From contig JBBHKE010000684.1 in NCBI GenBank assembly GCA_037447655.1, positions 185,064 to 249,063 on the forward strand: 64,000 nt of DNA, read 5' to 3'. The notes below the pieces were generated by a model. The model was not told the DNA's origin, searched no databases, and saw nothing but the letters and a program-made list of their open reading frames with translations. A program made the translations under genes and the position numbers. Shown piece after piece: positions 1-10,258 of the stretch. The DNA comes from Zygnema cylindricum (Eukaryota; Streptophyta; Zygnematophyceae; Zygnematales; Zygnemataceae). Position 1 is the first letter of the stretch. The number at the start of each line of letters is the position of its first letter.

Positions 1-336
1 ATACGCCACATGAGATTAAACCGTTCAATTATAGGAGATGACATTTATTCCATAAACATGTCTTAGACTGTTTTGCATGTCAAATAGCAGTGATACTGCA
101 AGCGTGATGCGTAAAACAATTTTGCGTCAATGTACTATTACCGAACATAATTTAGTAATAAACATGAAAAAATGAATATTTTCATGTTAAAACGTGCCAG
201 CCTGCAGCAGGCATGAGGTGTGATAAATTTTTCTTGTATATAATCTTAATTTTTGCGATTAATTTGGAATGGATTTAATCTTATTGTACAAATACCTTAT
301 TTACAGTAGAGGATATTAACTTGCCAAATTAGAGTA
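1..336. other. AT-rich gene-free DNA
   Basis: No coding signal is visible. The stretch is AT-rich and ends at the TA that borders the MITE at 337-465. The part around 296-335 resembles sequence inside the larger MITE at 22942-23462, so some of it may be the remnant of an older related element. Confidence 0.5.
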
Positions 337-465
337 CACCGCATAAATTAGAGTAAATTCCTTTTTGAAACAGGTCTATCACATAAATTAGAGTAAATTA
401 CTCTAATTATTTTTTTCTCTTTTTTTACTCTAATTTTTTCATTACTCTAATTACGATGCGCGGTG
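337..465. mobile_element. 129-bp MITE, TA-flanked
   Basis: The left end CACCGCATAAATTAGAGTAA and the right end, the complement of CACCGCGCATCGTAATTAG, form imperfect terminal inverted repeats. TA stands directly outside both ends (335-336 and 466-467), as expected of a Tc1/mariner-type target duplication. The inside is poly-T/A with repeated ACTCTAATT and AATTAGAGT units. It belongs to the same terminal family as the elements at 1070, 22416, 22942 and 48170. It has no coding capacity, so it would need a transposase from elsewhere. Confidence 0.6.
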
Positions 466-1069
466 TACTTACTGTGAATGGCCGCACTATGGTTAATTAC
501 AAAACAGTATTGTACGGATCATTGAAAAATATTGAAAAAAAAGCGGGTCAAAATTTTAACCATTCACAATTCGCCATGCTTCCATTTCAACCGAAAACGG
601 AAAAAACGTCGGGAATAATAAAAATTATTATTTGTTAGAAATTATATATATTAGAATATTTGTTAATTTTTTTGATGCTTTCTTTGCGAGACTATTTTTT
701 TTTTCCGGGACAAATCTCAAATGTCAGCGAATCAGTTTCCAGTTTGCGGAAACAAGGAAGTTTTTTTGAAAAATTTACAGTTAAATCTGGTGAATTTTGT
801 TTCAATTTTCCGTTTCATTTCCCGCGACTACAACATTCATTGCGCGTTTGCACCTCGGGTGCTTTTCGCGAAACGAGAGTTTTTTGACCTAAAAATTGGC
901 CAACCGGAGCACAAACCAAACCTGGCCACCGACAAGTTTCCGCCGTTTGGTTAAACGAGAATAAAACTTCAAAAGACGTCAACTTCACGTTTCCGTAGTC
1001 GGTTGTTGACCTGGGCATAGTCGTGTCACAGAGGAGCGTTGCCGTCGCTGTCAAGTCTGCTGCACAGCA

Positions 1070-1626
1070 CACCGCCAAAAGCTATTAGCGTAATGAACGC
1101 TAATTACGTCCCGTTTTTTTTTACTTTATTCTCACATAGAATAACTTATTATGTTTTTTCCTTTACGCCATTTAGGGTTTTTTGTCCAATTAGCGTAAAA
1201 ACGAAAGTACGTAGTCAATTGTGTGGTGTACGGTAAGTGTCAGACCGTACAAAATTGTACCCTTTTAAGTGAAAATGTATAATTAATGAGTTTTAATAAC
1301 CGCGGACGCATGAGATTGCGCGCTCTACAAAGGGGATGAAATCGGGCTGTCAAATATCACGTTCGCACATATTTGTCCAACAACCACGTTTTGACTGTGT
1401 GAACGTACGATTTGTGTACGATTTGTCATATATTGTACAAATACCTATATTATTGTAAGCATGTTTGCGACCGACATGTATTTTTTTCCAAAACCCAAAT
1501 TAGCATTAGTAAACAATTTGAATGTATGCTTTTTTTTTAAATTTTTTCAAATTCCTAATTAGCGTAAATCACTGTAATTATTCCTAAACACTAAAGAAAC
1601 CAGTACGCTAATAGCGATTGGCAGTT
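1070..1626. mobile_element. ~557-bp MITE, same terminal family
   Basis: A perfect 12-bp inverted repeat (GCTATTAGCGTA at 1081-1092, its complement at 1604-1615) extends outward imperfectly to CACCGCC on the left and GGCAGT on the right. The right flank is TA and the left flank is CA, so the duplication has decayed or the left edge is off by a few bases. The interior is AT-rich with several ATTAGCGTAA units and no open frame. Confidence 0.5.
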
Positions 1627-2319
1627 TACTGCAACTGTAACGCGCTAAATCAAAACGAATGGTTTACGGTTTGAAGGTCCGCATAGTTGTTCCACTCGCA
1701 CGGATTTGAACTTTTTTTAAAATTTGTACGTAGTATTCGTTACTTTCATACATTTACCATTGTTGTCCAAATCGGATTGTATGAACGAAACGAACGCGCG
1801 AATAATACGTACATTACGCATTTAACGATTGAAAAATTATTTTAAATGCGCTGTGCGGTTTCGCATCAGTACTACTCCATTCATTTGTCAAATCTGAATG
1901 ACTCATGTGCCGTAGTTTAAACCTTTTCCGTTAAATGGGCGCGCTCAATTGTAAATATGTATATAGCTATCGCACTCCACGTGTGTATCGGCTCATTTAC
2001 ATCAACTGGTTACAAACGTTAGACCGATTGACTACCATGGCGATTTGTAGGGCCAGGTTTGAGTAACGGACGCTTGATCAATTGTCTGCAGGGCTTGGTT
2101 CGAGTCCTAGCAAATACTATTGTGTGTGTTTGAGATCATCAGACAGGCAACCATAGCCTTCTCTCTCAATTTCTCGGAGAGTCTACGTTTGCTTATGAAC
2201 AAAAGAGAGGCAGTATACACATTACCTTTTTCAACATTACCTTTTTCAACATTCAGCATGGCCCAACTTAACATGTCAATAATTTAAAAAGAAACATTCA
2301 CATCCATCAAAAAAAAATA
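1627..2319. other. Gene-free stretch
   Basis: AT-rich sequence with many GTACG/CGTAC words and no coding frame. A tRNA-like B-box lies near 2098. A short duplication, CATTACCTTTTTCAA, occurs twice around 2219-2252. Confidence 0.5.
2037..2112 (+). repeat. Possible tRNA-derived relic (B-box)
   Basis: GGTTCGAGTCC near 2098 is a textbook Pol III B-box. An A-box is only weakly suggested 50-60 bp upstream and no cloverleaf can be drawn. It may be the head of a SINE or chance similarity. Confidence 0.2.
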
Positions 2320-2656
2320 CACACATCTCCTTCATCTTTCTTTACTAAAAGTCTCCATTTTCTAAATTTAAATCAATCATTTATTAACCAATCCTCTTCC
2401 CCTACCTCCCCTTCCTCTTCTTCCAATTCTATAATGTTTTCTTCGTAGATGACATCCCTAGTCTTTTGTAACAGTCTGGAAAAAAGTACTCATATCTCCT
2501 TTATTTGTCTTTACAAAAAATCTCATTTTTCTAAAATTAAATCAATCATTTCTTCATCAAAATCCTCTTCCCCTACCTTCCCTTCCTCTTCTTCCCATGC
2601 TATTTTGTTCTCTTCATAGGTGGTATCCCTAGTCTCTTAGTCTCTTTTGTAACATT
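2320..2656. repeat. Two-copy tandem duplication, ~168-bp period
   Basis: Copy 1 (about 2320-2475) and copy 2 (about 2489-2656) share the order ATCTCCTT, TTTACAAAA-like, AAATCAATCATTT, CCTCTTCCCCTACC and CTCTTTTGTAACA, with scattered differences. Read on the minus strand both copies give an acidic Glu-rich stretch, fitting a duplicated transposase C-terminal tail. Confidence 0.55.
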
Positions 2657-3806
2657 GTTAGATTATTGAAGACCCATACCACATCATTGGCCCCTTTAGC
2701 CGTCAACTTATTTCTTTTCTTAGAGTGAATATGTTCATACGTTGACTAATACAGCTCATTGTGAGGTGGCAACTGAGCATTGTGCAAGGATTTTTGTTGT
2801 TACCTTTTGCGCATTGTGGAAAGATTTTTATTGCTACCTTTTGCAAGGATTTTTATTGTTACCTTTTGCGCATTGTGCAAGGATTTTTATTGCTACCTTT
2901 TGCAAAAAAGGGGTGGCAGACCCAAACTGTTGCCACAATTTCCACCCTCGCATCTTCTTTGCATAAGATTTTTTTTACATTTCTACCAAAAACTTCCCCA
3001 TAACCTCTATATTTAGCCCACTCAACATTGGCCTCAACTTGCTCCTCCACCTTTGGTAAAATCCTTTGAAGCATTGTCCGAAAAACTTCCATTACTCTGG
3101 AGTTTGAATGTTGCCCAAATGCATCACTTTGGTACTCTGGATCGAGTACAAAGTTGGTTGCATACATTGGGCTATATGCCATCTTCCACCTTGCAATCCA
3201 AGATGTATTCATCTCTTCCAAAATTTGCATGCCTATAAAATTTCTTTCTCCTCCACTGCAAGATAACTTTTGCAAAAACTGTTCATTTCTATCAAAACCG
3301 TGATAAACCTTCCCCACTTTTGAGGCACCTTTGTCACACTCCCTCCAAACCGCACCACAGGCTCTGAATGTCACTCTCGTCAAAAACTTCGGGCTCAAAA
3401 TGTGTCATCTAAACTAAGCCTCCTCGATCTTGTACATAGCGTTACCTATCCATTCTTTGTATTTATCGTCAAAAATTAAGAGCTCTAGGCACTCCTTCAC
3501 TTCTAAAAGCCTCTCGAGCATGACAAAATTCGTAACAAAAAATCTTTAGAGCATGAAAAAATTCGTAACAAACCTAATCTGTCTAGGTTTCAGAAGCCAA
3601 ACTTCAAGGATGTTACTGTACATGGCTACACTCATGCCATGATTCGTGATGAATTTCACCACCACTTACACTCATGCCATGTTTCGTGATGAATTTCACC
3701 ACCACTTTTGCCTCTCGGAAAGGTATCGAGATAAATGCCAACTTGCCTCAATCCTACAACATCAAGTCCATTACATAGGCAGCACATGGTGTCTACGTGA
3801 TCAAAG
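2320..3806 (-). pseudogene. hAT-type transposase, C-terminal half (broken)
   Basis: On the minus strand a decayed reading runs from 3806 to about 2320. In order it shows DHVDTMC (the usual TPCAAHC-like block of DUF659/hAT transposases), RFVTNFVMLERLLEVK, a DDKYKEWIGNA segment, two in-frame stops just before 3398, then an open frame of 179 codons (2859-3398) with YSPMYATNFVLDPEY, typical of the end of the hAT catalytic domain. An acidic tail rich in EEE and EDW follows. The family assignment rests on these motif patterns. The N-terminal half lies at 10259-10560, beyond the copia element that splits the gene. Local tandem duplications (about 40 bp at 3631-3710, 27-30 bp units at 2785-2905, about 168 bp at 2320-2656) add to the damage. 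No function is expected. Confidence 0.55.
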
Positions 3807-4856
3807 TGTAGAAACTAATGGTTTTATTAGTATTTTCTAGGTCTGAAAAGAAATATAGAAGTCGAGGCAGTCTATCTCTAACTTCTCTCTCAAACTCTCA
3901 AACTTGTCGCAGTCACTGAGAAATTGGAGAGGAAGCTAGAGCCATGGCTACCTTGGCTATCCTGAGGTTTACGGGAATTTTATATTAGGGTTTATTTATT
4001 TAATTAAAAGGTATGTGCCGGCGGCAGGATTTGATCCTTGTACCTACCGGCCGGCAGACAGGAAATAGCCGGTAGCCTTAGCCGTTTAAATCTAGAGGTA
4101 GTGTTACGTAGCATATAGTTTGATATTTATTTAAATATGTATACGTGCGATAAACCATTTAACTGAAATGATTTACGGGATACATAGATCCAGTAATATA
4201 TAATGTACGACTTACGGTACGGACAAAAATCAGTACCGCGCATTTGTTTCGTAAATGAAACAAATACCGCGCATGTATTTATTACGGCTACAATTAAAGC
4301 CGAATTTAATCGGACGGCCGGGATTAGCGCCGAGATCGCGGAGGAAGATTTCGGCGGTTTGTGGCCATCGCCACATCGGATGACGCGTGACGAAATTCCG
4401 TTGGATTGTGGAATCTCCGGAGATTATGGCACCGAATCCGGATTTGACATGTGTCGACATTTTGGCCATGTCGTACAATGTCCGTACATAAAGTACACCG
4501 GCAGCTGTACTTTTACGTACGTAACTCAATTCTGATTGGTTCCGTACATCAGTAGATAGAGTCTGTGAGAGAGATAGGACTTAGAAAAATTAGAAGATAG
4601 GACCCCCTCTCCCAGAGAGCTTCTGTACAAAAGGTCAACTTTGACCCTCCATAACTCACTGCTCAGGGAAGCAAATTCACAGATTCTTTTTGCTATCGAC
4701 TCAGGGGAGTCTTCCCTTCACAGGGGTGAAGTTGGTCAGAGTTTTTGTCTGCCAGGGTGGCAGTTATTTTTGCTTAAACACAAAGGGGTCAGGATTATCC
4801 TAGAGGCTTCTTGGAAGCTATACACTCTGAGGACTTATGGAGGTCTCAGAGTTTCA
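3807..4856 (+). repeat. 5' LTR of copia element 1
   Basis: Starts TGTAGAAACT and ends AGAGTTTCA. It is matched base for base in length by 9209-10258. Its last 20 bases include the ATG (4837) that opens the Gag-Pol frame. A GC-rich block near 4018-4080 has a vaguely tRNA-like look but no convincing arms. The 110-codon frame at 4203-4535 is simply repeated in the other LTR and is not taken as a gene. Confidence 0.93.
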
Positions 4857-7800
4857 GGTTATAGGCCCACCCTCTAGGGTACCAATCTTTAATGGAACTG
4901 GCTTCATATACTGGGAAAGTATGATGATAGGAGCTCTATGCGAAAAAAGGTTTTGGGGGATAGTGAGTCGACGATTGGGGCGTCCATCAAGTCTTGGAAT
5001 TACTCCAGGGTTTAAAGGAAGCAGATTCACCAGGAAAGAGGATTCACCTTCAACGGAGGAAACAAAGGAGGGAGAGGTGGTGGAGAAAGGAAAGGAGAAG
5101 GAGGCGACCACACCAATAGCAACTGGTTTAGCATTCATGTCACCTATTCCGAGGAACGAGGAGAATGATACTGAAACCTGGGACTTCAACAATTTGGCGG
5201 CAAAGCACTTCATCCTACGCCATCTCACTCAAGGACTTGCATGTCCTCATTTGCAGGTAGAGAGGGCATCCGATCTTTGGATGGCTCTCATAGAGATGTA
5301 CCGAAGTGGTACGATTCAGCAACAACAGTTGGCTGATCAGAAAGTTAAGGAGTATGTATACAAAGGGGGAAATATGTTGGATTTTTGCAATGAGCTTGCT
5401 ACACTCTTCATGGAGCTAGAGAGTGCGGGTAAAGTTTTTAGTGAAAAAGAAAAAGTTAACTGTTTACTAATGAAGTTACCTGATGAGTTCGAACACATAG
5501 TCAACCGTGTGCAGGACTTGCCGGACTCAAGGTGGATATGGAACTCAGTGGTAGGGATGATTCTCGTTCGAGAGAATACGATTGAGATCCGAAGGGGAGG
5601 AAAGAGTGGCCAAGCCTTGGCAACAGCGACCGATTGGAGGAACAAGGATTCCCGGAAACCAGTCGGAAACTATGGGGGTAGGGAGCAGAAAAAACAGGTT
5701 GGCGAGTTCGAACCAAGGGCTCCCAAAGGTTTATGTCATTTTTGTAAGAAACCGGGGCACTATATGGCAGAGTGCACCAAGCTAACCGAGCTTCGGTTAA
5801 AGGAGGGGCAGACCGGTGGTACCCCGAGAGGAAAGAAAAAGGCCCTTGTCACACACGTACTTGAGGCGGAATCCGAGGACGAGGACGATGAGCTCCTTTT
5901 GGATGAGGAGTTGGAGGCAAAAACTGAGGTTGAAATTCCACAAAGGCATAAATGTGCTTACGGTGGATTGAAAGGTGAAGCAGGCTGGATTATAGATTCA
6001 GGTGCCTCAATGCACATGTGTAAAGATAGACACCTGTTCACTAAGATAAGAAAGATTCCCACCGTAGAGATAGAGTACGGGGATGGGAGGATAGTCACCA
6101 CTACTCTTGTAGGATCGGTAGACCTGAAAGTGTTAGTAAAACGAAAGACATCCATATTAACATTCTCCGATGTATTGTTTATTCCGGAGCTGAACAAAAA
6201 CCTTATCTCTACATCAGTATTAGATGATAAGGGTTTTTTCACTAGCACTAGGGAAGGAGTCTTTACTGCTAGTTTTGAGAAGGATGTCTATTTCATTGCT
6301 GAGAAAGGTAGCCATGGGATGTTTAGGCTGATCTTAAGTAATGAAACGAAGAAACTTTATTATGCTGGTGTTCATGATATTATGATGTGGCATAAGAGGC
6401 TTGGGCATGTGAATCTAGATAAGTTAAGAGAGATGAAAAAGATGGGAGTGGTGGAAGGGATTCAGTTCAGTGAGAGTGATGATATAAGTGATTGTAGTGG
6501 GTGTGCTCAAGGTAAAGCACACAGATTACCCTTTCCAAAAACAGCCACCTACAAGGGAGAAAAACTTCTAGATCTAGTACACACAGATATTTGGGGACCG
6601 GCTAGAGTGCCCTCACCGGGGGGGAAGAGATTTATGATGACTATAACTGATGATTGGTCTCGGTATTCCCGAGTATATTTTTTGAAAAACAAGTCAGAGG
6701 CTGAGGACTGTTTTAGACAATATAAAGCATGGAGCGAAAAACTCCATGAAACTCCAATCAAGAGAGTAAGGAGTGACAATGGTGGAGAGTATACTTCTAA
6801 CCAGTTGGAGGATTTTTTGAGGGAAGATGGGGTTCAACACCAAAAGACAGTTCCAGAAAATCCGGAACAGAATGGGGTAGCTGAAAGGTTAAATAGAACA
6901 CTAAGTGATAGTGCTAGAAGTATGTTGTCGGATAAGAAGATAGGAAAAAGGTTTTGGGCAGAAGCAATGAACTGTGCTAATTACCTCAAAAATAGAGTTC
7001 TTACTTCAGCTATAAAAGATCAAACACCTTATGAGAGATGGACAGGCCGGAAACCAGACTTATCTCATTTAAAGGTTTTCGGCAGTCAAGTATTCAGTCT
7101 AGATACTGATCGGTCCAATTGGAAGCTAGATCCTAAAGGAAAACCGGGATACTTATTAGGATATGATGAGGATGTTAAAGGATATAGAGTTTATGATCTA
7201 AAAAGAGAAGATATAATCTTAGTAAAGCATCTAGTAGTTATGGATGAAGGAAAGTCTGTGGATCCTTTCAAATATACAAAGTCAGTAAAAATCAGATTTG
7301 AGTCAGAAAATTCTGATGACTTTGAGCTTCCTAACTATCCAGGTTTTAGAGACAATGACATTCTTGCAGGAACAAATCAGACCGAAAAGGACTCGGCTGT
7401 GGAAACTCCAGTGACAACTCTACTCGAAGCGGAAGACGTGGTGGAAATTGATTCGGAATCAAGGGATAGGGGAGAAGCCGAGTTTGTTCGAAAGAATCCA
7501 CGAGAACCATCTATTCCGGCCTCAGATTTTGAGGGAGGGAGGAGAAGTAGCAAAAGACTGCAAGAAAAACAGGTTAATAACAAGGTAACTAAACTATCTC
7601 ATCAAGATGAACCTCAAACTTATCGAGAGGCGATGACTTGTCCAGAAAGAAACCGGTGGAAGACAGCCATCAATGAGGAGATGGCTTCAATCATGGCAGC
7701 CGATACTTGGGAGCTGGTGGACTGTCCACCTAACCGAAAACCAATCGGTTGTAAGTGGGTTTTCAAACTAAAACTGAACCCAGATAACACAATCGAGCGC

Positions 7801-9195
7801 TACAAGGCCAGATTAGTGGCAAAGGGATTTACACAAAAGGAAGGAATTGACTACGAGGAAACCTTTGCCCCGGTGGTTAGATTTCCCTCCGTCCGCATAC
7901 TTCTCAGTTTAGCGGCGGCGGAAGACATGGAAGTGCACCAGATGGACATCAAAACAGCCTTTTTGCATGGAGAATTAGAAGAGGAGATCTTCATGCGACA
8001 ACCCGAAGGGTTTGTGGAAGAAGGAGAGGAGAGTAAGGTATGCCGGTTGATTAAATCTCTTTATGGTTTGAAACAGGCGCCTCGACAGTGGAATAAGAAG
8101 CTTGAAGAGTTTCTTACCGGTCTAGGATATATTCGGATCAGCTCAGATCACTCAATCTATGTTTTCAAAGATGAGGAAGGTTTTATATTTATTGCAATTT
8201 ATGTTGATGATTTGCTTGTTTTAAGTAAATCAATGGAAAAAATTAATAAACTGAAAACCGATCTTAAGGGGAGATTTGAAATGAAGGATAGGGGGGAAGC
8301 AAAATATATTTTGGGAATTCAAGTAGAGAGAGACCGAAAAAGAAAAATTATAAGATTGACTCAAAAGGAAGCAATAGGGAACATGCTTGAAAAATTTCAA
8401 ATGGATAAAGCTAATAGTTGTACAACTCCAATGGAATTGAAGAAGGGAAGTGAGGGGAGTGAGGAAGAAGGAGTCATAGTCTTAGACGAGGAATTATCTC
8501 CTGATGAACAGAAGTTCATGCAGACTATTCCTTACAGGCAAGTAGTGGGAAGTCTAATCTATTTTATGAATTGTACCCGGCCGGATTTAGCTGCAGCTGT
8601 AGGAGTGCTGAGTAGAAGTCTAAATGCTCCCACTAAGAAAGATTGGGAGGCAGCTAAGAGAGTCCTTAGATACTTGGTAGGAACTAGAGATCTATGGTTG
8701 CATTTGGGTGGGGAGAATACTGACATCACTACTTGGAGTGATGCCAGTTATGGTGATGCTCCGATGAGGAGATGTACTTCTGGATATGTATTATATGTGG
8801 GTGATGGGGCTTGCTGTTGGAGTAGGAAACAGCAAAAGGTTATTGCTCAGTCCACCATGGAGGCTGAGTATATGGCCTCTTGCTCTGCTGTAAAAGAATT
8901 GATGTGGGTCAAGTCTTTGCTTGGTGAGCTTGGTCACCTTAAGAGTGGTGTGCAGAAAATATTTTGTGATAATCAGGCAGCAATCGCTATTTCTGCCAAT
9001 CCTAAACACCATTTTAAAGCCAAACACATGGACATCAGACTCAGCTTTGTTAGAGAGAAAGTAGAAAACAAAATAATCAGTTTAGAGTACAAACCAGATA
9101 GTGAGATGGTAGCAGATATGATGACCAAACCTGTGCCTTCCCCTAAGCTAATTTTTTGCAGGGAGAAGTGTGGTCTGAAATTAAAGATTGACTAG
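4837..9195 (+). CDS. Gag-Pol polyprotein of Ty1/copia element
   Basis: An unbroken 1452-residue polyprotein in copia order. Gag comes first (about 20-290), then a CCHC zinc knuckle (CHFCKKPGHYMAEC, residues 300-313), an aspartic protease (DSGA, 387-390), and the GAG-pre-integrase zinc module (from about 516: HKRLGH then CSGCAQGK). The integrase core has D584, D647 and E683 with the expected 35-residue D-E spacing. Reverse transcriptase has D1037 and the YVDD pair D1124/D1125. RNase H has D1302, E1342 and D1378. The chosen ATG lies inside the 5' LTR and the frame reads through the primer site. The next Met (about 4921) would start inside conserved Gag sequence, and the same LTR-start arrangement is seen in the element at 48294. 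No frameshift separates Gag and Pol. Confidence 0.93.
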   Translation: MEVSEFQVIGPPSRVPIFNGTGFIYWESMMIGALCEKRFWGIVSRRLGRPSSLGITPGFKGSRFTRKEDSPSTEETKEGEVVEKGKEKEATTPIATGLAFMSPIPRNEENDTETWDFNNLAAKHFILRHLTQGLACPHLQVERASDLWMALIEMYRSGTIQQQQLADQKVKEYVYKGGNMLDFCNELATLFMELESAGKVFSEKEKVNCLLMKLPDEFEHIVNRVQDLPDSRWIWNSVVGMILVRENTIEIRRGGKSGQALATATDWRNKDSRKPVGNYGGREQKKQVGEFEPRAPKGLCHFCKKPGHYMAECTKLTELRLKEGQTGGTPRGKKKALVTHVLEAESEDEDDELLLDEELEAKTEVEIPQRHKCAYGGLKGEAGWIIDSGASMHMCKDRHLFTKIRKIPTVEIEYGDGRIVTTTLVGSVDLKVLVKRKTSILTFSDVLFIPELNKNLISTSVLDDKGFFTSTREGVFTASFEKDVYFIAEKGSHGMFRLILSNETKKLYYAGVHDIMMWHKRLGHVNLDKLREMKKMGVVEGIQFSESDDISDCSGCAQGKAHRLPFPKTATYKGEKLLDLVHTDIWGPARVPSPGGKRFMMTITDDWSRYSRVYFLKNKSEAEDCFRQYKAWSEKLHETPIKRVRSDNGGEYTSNQLEDFLREDGVQHQKTVPENPEQNGVAERLNRTLSDSARSMLSDKKIGKRFWAEAMNCANYLKNRVLTSAIKDQTPYERWTGRKPDLSHLKVFGSQVFSLDTDRSNWKLDPKGKPGYLLGYDEDVKGYRVYDLKREDIILVKHLVVMDEGKSVDPFKYTKSVKIRFESENSDDFELPNYPGFRDNDILAGTNQTEKDSAVETPVTTLLEAEDVVEIDSESRDRGEAEFVRKNPREPSIPASDFEGGRRSSKRLQEKQVNNKVTKLSHQDEPQTYREAMTCPERNRWKTAINEEMASIMAADTWELVDCPPNRKPIGCKWVFKLKLNPDNTIERYKARLVAKGFTQKEGIDYEETFAPVVRFPSVRILLSLAAAEDMEVHQMDIKTAFLHGELEEEIFMRQPEGFVEEGEESKVCRLIKSLYGLKQAPRQWNKKLEEFLTGLGYIRISSDHSIYVFKDEEGFIFIAIYVDDLLVLSKSMEKINKLKTDLKGRFEMKDRGEAKYILGIQVERDRKRKIIRLTQKEAIGNMLEKFQMDKANSCTTPMELKKGSEGSEEEGVIVLDEELSPDEQKFMQTIPYRQVVGSLIYFMNCTRPDLAAAVGVLSRSLNAPTKKDWEAAKRVLRYLVGTRDLWLHLGGENTDITTWSDASYGDAPMRRCTSGYVLYVGDGACCWSRKQQKVIAQSTMEAEYMASCSAVKELMWVKSLLGELGHLKSGVQKIFCDNQAAIAISANPKHHFKAKHMDIRLSFVREKVENKIISLEYKPDSEMVADMMTKPVPSPKLIFCREKCGLKLKID
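4857..4871 (+). promoter_or_regulatory. Primer-binding site, half-tRNA type
   Basis: GGTTATAGGCCCACC directly follows the LTR. Its complement, GGTGGGCCTATAACC, matches the anticodon stem-loop of initiator Met-tRNA (GGUGGGCCCAUAACC in plants) with one mismatch. It does not match any tRNA 3' end. This is the priming mode known for Drosophila copia, where a 5' half of the initiator tRNA is used. Equivalent sites occur at 12409 and 49351. Confidence 0.7.
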
Positions 9196-9200
9196 AAAAT

Positions 9201-9208
9201 AAGGGGAG
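9201..9208 (+). promoter_or_regulatory. Polypurine tract of copia element 1
   Basis: AAGGGGAG abuts the 3' LTR and starts six bases after the Gag-Pol stop codon. This is the expected position for the plus-strand primer. The intronic element has AGGGGAG at the same place. Confidence 0.85.
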
Positions 9209-10258
9209 TGTAGAAACTAATGGTTTTATTAGTATTTTCTAGGTCTGAAAAGAAATATAGAAGTCGAGGCAGTCTATCTCTAACTTCTCTCTCCAACTCT
9301 CAAACTTGTCGCAGTCACTGAGAAATTGGAGAAGAAGCTAGAGCCATGGCTACCTTGGCTATCCTGAGGTTTACGGGAATTTTATATTAGGGTTTATTTA
9401 TTTAATTAAAAGGTATGTGCCGGCGGCAGGATTTGATCCTTGTACCTACCGGCCAGCAGACAGGAAATAGCCGGTAGCCTTAGCCGTTTAAATCTAGAGG
9501 TAGTGTTACGTAGCATATAGTTTGATATTTATTTAAATATGTATACGTGCGATAAACCATTTAACTGAAATGATTTACGGGATACATAGATCCAGTAATA
9601 TATAATGTACGACTTACGGTACGGACAAAAATCAGTACCGCGCATTTGTTTCGTAAATGAAACAAATACCGCGCATGTATTTATTACGGCTACAATTAAA
9701 GCCGAATTTAATCGGACGGCCGGGATTAGCGCCGAGATCGCAGAGGAAGATTTCGGCGGTTTGTGGCCATCGCCACATCGGATGACGCGTGGCGAAATTC
9801 CGTTGGATTGTGGAATCTCCGGAGATTATGGCACCGAATCCGGATTTGACATGTGTCGACATTTTGGCCATGTCGTACAATGTCCGTACATAAAGTACAC
9901 CGGCAGCTGTACTTTTACGTACGTAACTCAATTCTGATTGGTTCCGTACATCAGTAGATAGAGTCTGTGAGAGAGATAGGACTTAGAAAAATTAGAAGAT
10001 AGGACCCCCTCTCCCAGAGAGCTTCTGTACAAAAGGTCAACTTTGACCCTCCATAACTCACAGCTCAGGGGAGCAAATTCACAGATTCTTTTTGCTATCG
10101 ACTCACGGGAGTCTTGCCTTCACAGGGGTGAAGTTGGTCAGAGTTTTTGTCTGCCAGGGTGGCAATTATTTTTGCTTAAACACAAAGGGGTCAGGATTAT
10201 CCTAGAGGCTTCTTGGAAGCTGTCCACTCTGAGGACTTATGGAGGTCTCAGAGTTTCA
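9209..10258 (+). repeat. 3' LTR of copia element 1
   Basis: Same length and near-identical sequence as 3807-4856. Homology stops sharply at TTTCA (10258), where hAT transposase sequence resumes on the minus strand. Confidence 0.93.

Larger units (their letters stand above)
3807..10258 (+). mobile_element. Full-length Ty1/copia LTR retrotransposon
   Basis: The element is 6452 bp: 5' LTR 3807-4856, internal region with one Gag-Pol frame, purine tract AAGGGGAG at 9201-9208, 3' LTR 9209-10258. Both LTRs begin TG and end CA, are 1050 bp each, and differ at only about a dozen positions by eye, so insertion is recent. The flanks CAAAG (3802-3806) and CGAAG (10259-10263) look like a 5-bp target duplication with one change. 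It sits inside an older hAT transposase gene. Protease, integrase, reverse transcriptase and RNase H key residues are all present, so it could be autonomous. Confidence 0.93.

Noticed and set aside
4018-4080. tRNA-like block in the copia element 1 LTR
   Set aside because: Only a 3-bp T-arm stem and no clear A-box could be drawn. It is probably GC-rich LTR sequence.
4203-4535. 110-codon ORF present twice (also 9605-9937) with an antisense partner
   Set aside because: Both copies lie inside the two LTRs of copia element 1. The repetition reflects LTR identity, and the protein matches nothing known.
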